64,000 nucleotides of DNA from Isoetes taiwanensis (lineage: Eukaryota; Streptophyta; Lycopodiopsida; Isoetales; Isoetaceae), in the NCBI GenBank assembly GCA_021234155.1, contig JAJEKV010000096.1, positions 2,293,678 to 2,357,677 on the forward strand. The letters run 5' to 3'. Below the pieces are notes generated by a model. That model searched no databases, was not told where the DNA came from, and saw only the letters and a list, made by a program, of their open reading frames with translations. Of this stretch, positions 57,131 to 64,000 are shown in pieces (position 1 is the first letter of the stretch; every line of letters begins with the position of its first letter). A program made the position numbers and the translations under genes.

Positions 57131-58600
57131 TAGAATAGCACAGAGTGGAATCACCGTCATCATCAAGAACTGAAATGTAGAATAACATCTAATCTATCTA
57201 CCTAAACAACCAGAGTTAGGTTCTTTGTTATAGCTTGTGATCTCGGAATCGAGCTAACATGCTAAACCAACTCATTGCCGGACACTTATGAGTTTCAAAA
57301 TTACCTTAAACCCTGCGATCAGAAACTTATAGCGTATAAAAACCCCCTGTCTTGCAGAACCCATTCCATCAGTGCATGGTTGTGGCGAGAGCATCTGATT
57401 CGTCCACGCCAATCCTTGCTTGGGCCAAAGAATTTGAGGAAGATTTTTTCTTTCCGCTGGAGTTACAATTTCATGTCTTTTCTAACTGATTTGTCTTGCA
57501 AACAAGTTAAGGCACCTCCATCTTCAAGCAAATATGAAGACATACCATTATTTTATGGGAGATGAGAAAGTTGTCTTGGTTGCTGAGTCAGAATACACAA
57601 TGTGGTTACAGCTTTCAATCCAGTATCCTCTTGACACATTTAACAGATGAATTAGCTCCGAAAATCAGGTTTTGCTTTAGCTTTGCCTATAGATCAGTAG
57701 ATTCTTTAACACAATGAATAGGATGATACTCGCACATAATTTTTATATGTCACAAAAAAATGAACCATACCGTTGCATTCATAATCCCTAGGCAGCATTT
57801 GGCGCCTATGTCTGCTTTTATACCATCAAAATTGCTGTTTGCTATCTTGGAGGATGGCCAAACAAACAAATCAAATCTTGTTGTTTGCTTTGTGAGCACT
57901 TTGTTGCAATACCTATGTTTTAAAGACCTTCCAAGAAAAATGATTCTCTCTCCAGCAAAAGCCTATAGTGATTCCATATGTCATAAGTCAGGTGACAGGT
58001 AAACTTCTGACTACTTAACATCCACAAACCAGAAAACATACAAGAAACTTATTCCGTGTTCACTATCATTCTCTAAGTCAATTCCATTATAATATTTCTG
58101 ATGTTTGTCTTCAGTGCAATGACTATCTAACTTTTAGTTTGGCCTAGTCTCCTAGATATTACAAAACGTAGAAATCTCCCCAGGGGTTTAATAAGCAAAT
58201 GAATCATCGTCCACCATTTGGCACATCCTACAATAATCTCTCACATGAATGTTTTTGAAATTGCCTGACCTGCCTGCATGTTACCACTTTCCCATTTAAC
58301 CTTCAAAAATTGGCAAATCAACAGGCAGAGTTACATCTGTACCATCGTATAGAATGCAATGATATAGATGACACATAGGAGAACCTGAGGGCCATGAACA
58401 GCATGGCATTTACACAACCAAGTGTGAACGAAGGACCTAGCTTAATTGTCCAGGCTACATATAACTAGGTTACCTGATGATGGCACAGTTGTTGCACCAT
58501 GACCAGAATTTAAAACAAGTATTGTTGATTTTTTTGTGCCATCAACCAGGTGTTGGCAGTGTCGCTTCAAAAAAAATTCTAGGCGAGGTAGTAAACTCTC
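57131..58600. other. unassigned DNA
   Basis: Short open frames (57275, 57760) without recognisable similarity. No repeats or RNA structures noticed. Confidence 0.35.
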
Positions 58601-58615
58601 CCCTCAGATTACAAC

Positions 58616-58725
58616 CAAGATATCAGCTGCCACCATAACCAAGCTCTGTTACATTGCCATGGCCAAAGAATGCTATTGACATACCAAAGCGTGGAGATCC
58701 GGCGAGATGGGCAGCTAGAGATTGA
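58616..58725 (-). CDS. possible terminal exon of an unknown minus-strand gene
   Basis: After an acceptor-like ttcccag, the minus strand reads VDQSLAAHLAGSPRFGMS, IAFFGHGNVTELGYGGS and a stop. The composition is protein-like but I do not recognise the family. A possible partner exon is at 60019-60220. Confidence 0.2.
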
Positions 58726-58964
58726 TCTACCTGGGAACGTTTTGGAGATTTTGGCAATGAAAAGTATACGATCAAAGCAAATTGCTGGAAACAAGCAAAA
58801 CAGACCAAATTGTGCTAAGCAGGATGAAACACAAGTCTGCCGGAGTCTTTACTCATATTGTTCAAATGCACAAGAACATCCAATTTCATGGATTCATGTA
58901 TTATGAGGGTACCTAATCTCATTGTCCCTAGTTCCATTTAGCAGAGACTTGCCAGGTTTGGAGT

Positions 58965-59135
58965 CGGGAACTCCAGAATTTTTTACTACATGAGTGCACA
59001 TTTTGTGAGAGACCTTCTGGCAATTGAGGGTTTGCAGGCAGAGTCAGGAACTCCAGAATTGCATATTGTTTTCTTGACTACATGAGTGCACATTTTATGA
59101 AAGAGCTTCTGGCAATTGAGGGTTTGCATTGCAGG
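58965..59135. repeat. diverged tandem duplication of about 90 bp
   Basis: ggaactccagaatt, ctacatgagtgcacatttt and ttctggcaattgagggtttg each occur twice. Confidence 0.85.
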
Positions 59136-60018
59136 CTGAAATCCAGAGCGAGCAATGAAAGGACGGGCCTGCAAAGGTCAACACTATCCATGTCAAAAAC
59201 TAAGTGTACATCCAATCCAACCAAACATGTGACATACTTTAGCTAAAGTCCAGATTCACCTAAATAGAAGTACGCATCTTTACATCTGACGGTGAACCAT
59301 CAAATTGCAGAAGGGGCCTTCAACAAAAGCTTTGGTGGGGTGAAATGGATGACATGTCTTTACAACAGCATAAAAGTTAATAGCTACGTCTAAGAGTGCT
59401 GCAAATTCGTAAGATGAAGCAAGGTAACTTTATGCAGACTTAACCTTACTAGTTACAAACTAATTTGAGATTCAAATATCTCAATATTTGGCCGCATTGG
59501 GCAGATACAGTTGGACATGCCTCTTTCTTCAAGCTGCATTATAGAAGAGAGGTTGAAGAAAGAAGAGCTTATCAGGGCAAAAAAAATTCAGATTAATAAG
59601 CCAATTTGGTATGTCCCATTTCTATTGGAAATGACTAATGGCATGTAATGTTTGATTTTGCTATGTTTCGAGTAAATTTTGCATAGCTAGCAGTTTAAAT
59701 AGACAATATCACATATCACGTCCCTATAGATCTGCATATAAAAGAGGAGGAAGACGCTTTCGATGGCGAAAATATGGCATGCATGTTGGCCACTGTTCTT
59801 ATTCTAAAAGAACATCTTTCACTTGTAGACTAATGGCTCAAATGTTTCAAACTGATATGTTACTTCAATAAAACCTAATTGTATTCATTTAAAAATCCGA
59901 ATTTATGTAAAAACAACTCCTCAAGAAAGCTTACCTCAAACGTCTAGAACCATCTGTTCTTTCTTTATTTACGGTTGTAAAACTGCAACCAGAAATAGGA
60001 AACAGATGCCTTACCTTG

Positions 60019-60220
60019 GCAAAGGAAAGGGAGTGTCATGAAGAGGTCTCAAGCCCAAGCAGATGACCAACCCCTCCTTCGGCAGCAGCAGATGCTTTGG
60101 TCCCATGTTGATAATTGTCGTAGAGTCCACAGCATAGTTTTTTACTCTTCTAGGAATCAGACTAGAGCTAGTAGAAGACCACCTTCCACAGTAATCCCCA
60201 TACACCATTTCTCCACCAAA
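60019..60220 (-). CDS. possible exon of an unknown minus-strand gene
   Basis: Minus strand reads GEMVYGDYCGRWSSTSSSLI ... LRPLHDTPFPLPR, then a donor-like CCAAG|GTAAGG. Not recognised; weak evidence. Confidence 0.2.
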
Positions 60221-60224
60221 CACT

Positions 60225-61200
60225 TGCTAGTGCAGATATTTCCAAAACCTTATATAATGAGATCTGCAAATATTTTAGAAATCCTAGATATACAAATGAG
60301 ATAATCGTTTGATCCTATAGAACTGCAAGTGCTGTACACACATATATTACACAAATGTCTAAAGATCTCAGGAAATGTAATGCGTGCGCAGCGCACGTCA
60401 TGTGTTATCTCACATAAATCATAGCTAGGCCATTTCGGTCGTGTAGCTTATTTCAAATAGTCTGTACTACTTGGATTGGCATTCGCTGCATGATCTTTCA
60501 AATCCATGATGGTTTCTTGTTTTTTTTTTTAAATGCTAAAGAAAACAAAAAAAAAATAGAGAAGAGGAAGCACTGAATGAGAAGACAATGTCGAATCCTT
60601 CTATAACTAGCGGACCAACTGATAGATATATGTTCTGTCATATCTCTAAAAATGTTGTGAGAAACCTGACAATCTATGAATCAGACAGAGATTACACCTA
60701 AATAAATGGACTTATTTAGGTGAAAAGCCACGTCTTCGGACATTCTAGCCACGTCAGCCTATGAAACGGTCAAAGCCGCGCGCAATTCTGTTTTCCCTTC
60801 AAAGGAAAAATGCATTTCACAAAGCATTTCTGTTACAGAGCAGACCACTCTGATGCGCTCAAAGCCATACACGGTGGTTTAGGAGAATTTAAGATGGGCC
60901 TGAAATGCCCGCTATTGAAGGTAACTCAAATTGCACTCGAAATTTCTATTCTCAATTCCTTGTATGCTATATCAGGGCCTGCCGGATTGAATGCCGCTGC
61001 ATTGGTAGAAACGATTTAATGAAATTCAATTAGGGTATTCTATAGTTATACTCGGATTAGCCCTTGAATTTTTTGCATCATTTTCGCATTGATTAAGCAA
61101 AGTAGAGCGATTTTATCAAATTGATAAAATTCTCTTTTTTTTTTTTTCTTTTCTGTGAAAACAGGTATATACAAATTAGGTGCTAAAGAGTGGAACAAAA
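60225..61200. other. intergenic, no gene seen
   Basis: AT-rich with several homopolymer runs; nothing supported. Confidence 0.4.
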
Positions 61201-61216
61201 ATAGTGTACCAAAAAA

Positions 61217-61618
61217 ATGCCAGGGTCAAGAGCAGAAAGAATGAGGGGTCCATTAAGGGGCATGAGGCATGCATGGAGGTACGTAAGGTCCACGCCCTGG
61301 CTATGTGATGGAATGGTATTGGGTGCCACTGTGGCAACCATATCGTCCACATCAGCCCTAGCATATTCTTCGGCTCTCATGAGGTTCCCAAAACTGAGAT
61401 CATATGGGGCACCTCTAGGAACCACAGTTATGCAGCAATCAGCGTGCCATGAATGCAATGCCCTCAGAATGTACACGCTTGCCAGGTCACCATCTGGCCA
61501 CATCAGCCCCCTCCTTGGCTTCTCCATGGACACCCTTGTCACTGAGATGCTCATGTCCTTTGTCATCTCCTTTGTCATTGTCACCTTCTCTGTGTTTCTT
61601 GTCCGCGAGATGCGTTGA
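61217..61618 (+). pseudogene. possible aquaporin (NIP-like) fragment
   Basis: The 133-codon frame contains LGATVATISSTSAL and, near its end, TLVTEMLMSFVISFVIVTF then VREMR. This resembles the helix-4 segment of NIP aquaporins (alvxEiiisFlLmFvis...RAvxEl). The two NPA boxes are absent, the middle is polar and unlike the family, and the frame ends at TGA. The opposite strand is also open for 152 codons, so this could be chance. Confidence 0.25.
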
Positions 61619-61619
61619 C

Positions 61620-62345
61620 CCCTTAGTTGATTTGACTTCATTGTCTATACCCTCTGTATCAAATTGATGTTCGCAGCTTTGCTTGACCTGTCTTTGATCC
61701 TATTGATGTTTGTTCTGTTGATCCTATTGCATATTCCTTCAAGTAAGTTGAATGTGTTCTTTCAACACCTCGGTATCTATTACCAAAACTAACATATTGT
61801 CCTTCACATTGTCATATACTCATATTTAATACAATTCTAATCTGTATTGCATTGTTGCAAAGTGCAAAGATCTTTTGATTGCCATCATCTCGCAATTACA
61901 AGTTACAATGAAATATTTAACATTGATGATTAGACTAACTAAAAGGATGCGATGTGCTATTTCGGTTATTATTGAATTTTTTGGCATCTTGGGTTGCCTA
62001 TAAGTCAAACCCTTGTCTAATGGTAGGGATGGAAATATTCTGACATATTTTTGGTTGGGGGAGGAATATTTTTCGCATGAAAATGACTTCTTGAACTTTC
62101 AAGTTACCACCTCAATTAACTATTGTCTTGCTTAAGGTGTTTTTGTTTGGTTTAAGGTGTTTTTGCATGTCTTGTCGATGCTTGTTCGTGCAAGCCAAAG
62201 AAAAGCCGTTACATATTCTTTTTAAATAAGATATATTATGCTAGAATATGGTCACTATGTACCACATGTTGCTTTAGTTACTAGCTACCTTGCTCAACAT
62301 ATACCTTCTTAACCTCAATTCACTAGTCACATTAGAAATATGTGA
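61620..62345. other. intergenic, no gene seen
   Basis: Contains short direct repeats (ttgatcctattg near 61695 and 61719; taaggtgtttttg near 62133 and 62154). Nothing else supported. Confidence 0.4.
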
Positions 62346-62349
62346 TGTA

Positions 62350-62466
62350 TAGGGGAATGGTGGCTGGAACACCATTCCTTTCACGTAGAGAGGGATCATG
62401 CGACCGGCAATAGCCAGGAGCAGGTCTCTCAAAGTGGCGGAATGGTGGACCAAACACCATTCCCCT
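62350..62466. mobile_element. 117-bp miniature inverted-repeat element
   Basis: Ends TAGGGGAATGGTGGCTGG and its near-complement (ccaaacaccattcccctA) form about 30-bp arms. Each arm is also nearly self-palindromic (ggaatggtg...caccattcc). TA flanks both ends as a possible target duplication. Confidence 0.6.
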
Positions 62467-63060
62467 ACAAAATAGAAATAGGGGAGCGGTTCTTCTTGCA
62501 AAACCTTAACACATTTTCAGATCCGGCACCTACAAGAGTTCTTCTTCTACCTACGAAGAAAACTACCTGCCATTCATGTAAGTCCGATGACTGTAATGCA
62601 CGAATTCATTAATTTGAGAAAAAGGCCATTCTCAAAATGCTCCAAAGTGCTCTTTTGGTCCGGTTAAAAGCATGTTTTCATTTTGGTCTAGGTACCAAAG
62701 AAGCTATTGGCATGTGAATATGACTCAAATCCTGCTCACGGGAAGCAAGCAAGACTGACTCTGTCAAAAAATGCTACAATATTTCGATGGTTTCAAGAGT
62801 CGAGCAAGTAAACAAATACATTATTTTGAACAAAAAGATCGCCACTGCGATGTTTTGAATGCAAAATGTATAGAAAACATAACAAATTGACACATGCATT
62901 ACTTATTAGTGCAATTATATCAACTAATATTATATCTATATGATGAGCACAGAAGCTAAGATTTCTACCATTTATACATGATGTCCATGCTTTCACCTCC
63001 TGCTAGCTCTTCCACAAGATTGCAATGGTGATCTAGCGAAGCAGATTTCCTGCTTTCACG

Positions 63061-63187
63061 GCCTTCTTTTTTCTTCCCAAGATCGCAGTGGCGATTTGGC
63101 CAAGCAATTGCCTGTGATTTTTTTTTTGTTTTGTCAACAGCTGCTTGGCCAAATCGCCACCATGATCTTGGGAAGCAAAAAAAAGGC
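63061..63187. ncRNA. inverted repeat with about 48-bp arms
   Basis: 5' arm 63061-63108 (contains cttcccaagatcgcagtggc and gatttggccaagca) pairs with 3' arm 63140-63187 (tgcttggccaaatcgccacc, atgatcttgggaag). The loop is about 30 nt and T-rich. A decayed direct copy of the 5' arm precedes it at 63008-63045. It may be a small-RNA precursor or a foldback transposon; expression is unknown. Confidence 0.4.
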
Positions 63188-63265
63188 CGAGGTCAGCCAA
63201 TGGCCAGGGATTGTTCAGAAATAAAATATAGCAAAGACAAACCAAAATTTGACCACAGAAACAAC

Positions 63266-63545
63266 CAAATCAGTTTGAAATCAGCTAGAAACCTTGTTAA
63301 ACCCTTGAATCTGACTTGCTCATCATGAAATCAGCTCCAATGACTTAATAATAGTTCCAAATCTGTCTAGAAAGCCTTGAATCAGCCTAAAAAGCCTTCA
63401 ATAGATCCAAATCAGCTTGAAACCATGTTAACGCCTTGGATCTCACTTGTTCATCTTGTAATCAGTCTGTAATAATCTAATAATAATTCTAAATCTACTA
63501 AAAAGCCTTGAATTAGCTAAAAAACATTCAACATACCTGAGATTA
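63266..63545. repeat. 143-bp diverged tandem duplication
   Basis: Units starting caaatcag(t/c)ttgaaa at 63266 and 63409 share ttgttaa(a)cccttgaatct / atgttaacgccttggatct, ttgctcatc / ttgttcatc and aaagccttgaat. Confidence 0.85.
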
Positions 63546-64000
63546 GCTTGAACCGAGATGGGATTCTGTTGCTAAGAATTTGAGGAGGAATCCTGGCTGA
63601 AAAACCTTGTGATACATGAACTGTCTTTATAACCTATTGATCTGCTTGGGTTGCTGGGGCGCTGGGTTGCTCAACCCCTAGCCGCTGGTCGCTTCTTCCC
63701 AGGCCGCTTGTTGCTCCTCCCCTAGCTAGTGCTCGCTCCCTTCCGGTCGCTCCTCCCCTAGCCGCCGATCTTATCTAAGGCTCAAGCACGTGGTTAACAT
63801 TCAAATTTATCCCGCTCAAGGTATGTGATAACCATTCAAATTTATCCCATCCAAGGTGTGTTTTAGCATTTGAATTAAAGGTAAAAGGTCAGGCACGTGG
63901 GCACCATTTGAATTAGAGGTGAACGTAACATGGGTTTTGTTTGCTAGCTTCAAATTCTCATTTTAGTTGTTTTTATATCAAATTAATAAATTGGTGCTTT
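63546..64000. other. window end with GC-rich tract and two G-boxes
   Basis: A tract at 63650-63775 repeats cccctagc and gctcctccc. GCACGTGG occurs near 63785 and 63893, with attcaaatttatccc repeated near 63799 and 63834. This could be a promoter region, but no gene is visible inside the window. Confidence 0.3.

Overview
This window looks like nuclear DNA of a land plant with a large, transposon-rich genome. The evidence is a 14-exon plant-type raffinose-synthase/SIP gene with GT-AG introns, an intact EMC6 gene, Ty3/gypsy and Ty1/copia elements with plant-type primer sites, degraded LINEs and many small inverted-repeat elements. A fern or other non-seed vascular plant is my guess; the sequence alone does not settle the species. 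Nothing suggests a bacterial, organellar or viral replicon.

Layout. 1-820: minus-strand LINE reverse-transcriptase fragment. 1272-2387: MULE-like element with long terminal inverted repeats (TIRs) and a near-perfect 9-bp target duplication. 2648-3601: small direct repeats. 3612-7627 (minus): SIP/raffinose-synthase-like GH36 gene that can be spliced in silico to a clean 770-residue protein. Two ABRE-like G-boxes lie upstream of it. 8900-10969: decayed DNA I cannot assign. 10975-23385: complete Ty3/gypsy (Tat-like) LTR retrotransposon flanked by the target duplication GTCCT. Its internal order is gag, protease, archaeal-type RNase H, truncated RT, gypsy RNase H and integrase. Its 3' LTR carries about 1.75 kb from a different gypsy element. 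24200-25680, 29343-30230 and 38640-39560: decayed plus-strand L1-like LINE parts. 26222-28905: stretch bounded by TTCNNGAA palindromes that contains an UNC-50 exon fragment. 31263-37110: two minus-strand LINE copies in the same orientation, the first split by a block containing a SINE-like sequence. 37378-37800 and 45425-45930: diverged copies of one dispersed repeat. 44461-45214: large foldback element. 45960-47419: EMC6 with probable 5'-UTR introns. 48319-48530: two adjacent hairpins. 48833-50935: tandem relics of a pepsin-like aspartic protease exon, one split by an AT-rich foldback element. 54526-55708: cluster of GGGGAGGTTTCC motifs. 55709-56041: start of a minus-strand Ty1/copia element. 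57-64 kb: sparse, with weak exon candidates, a possible aquaporin fragment and further hairpins.

Only two genes look functional. One is the SIP-like galactosyl hydrolase/transferase, which acts in raffinose-family sugar metabolism. The other is EMC6, which acts in insertion of membrane proteins at the ER. They are unrelated in function. The rest is largely a record of transposition, nested insertion, template switching and repeated short tandem duplication.
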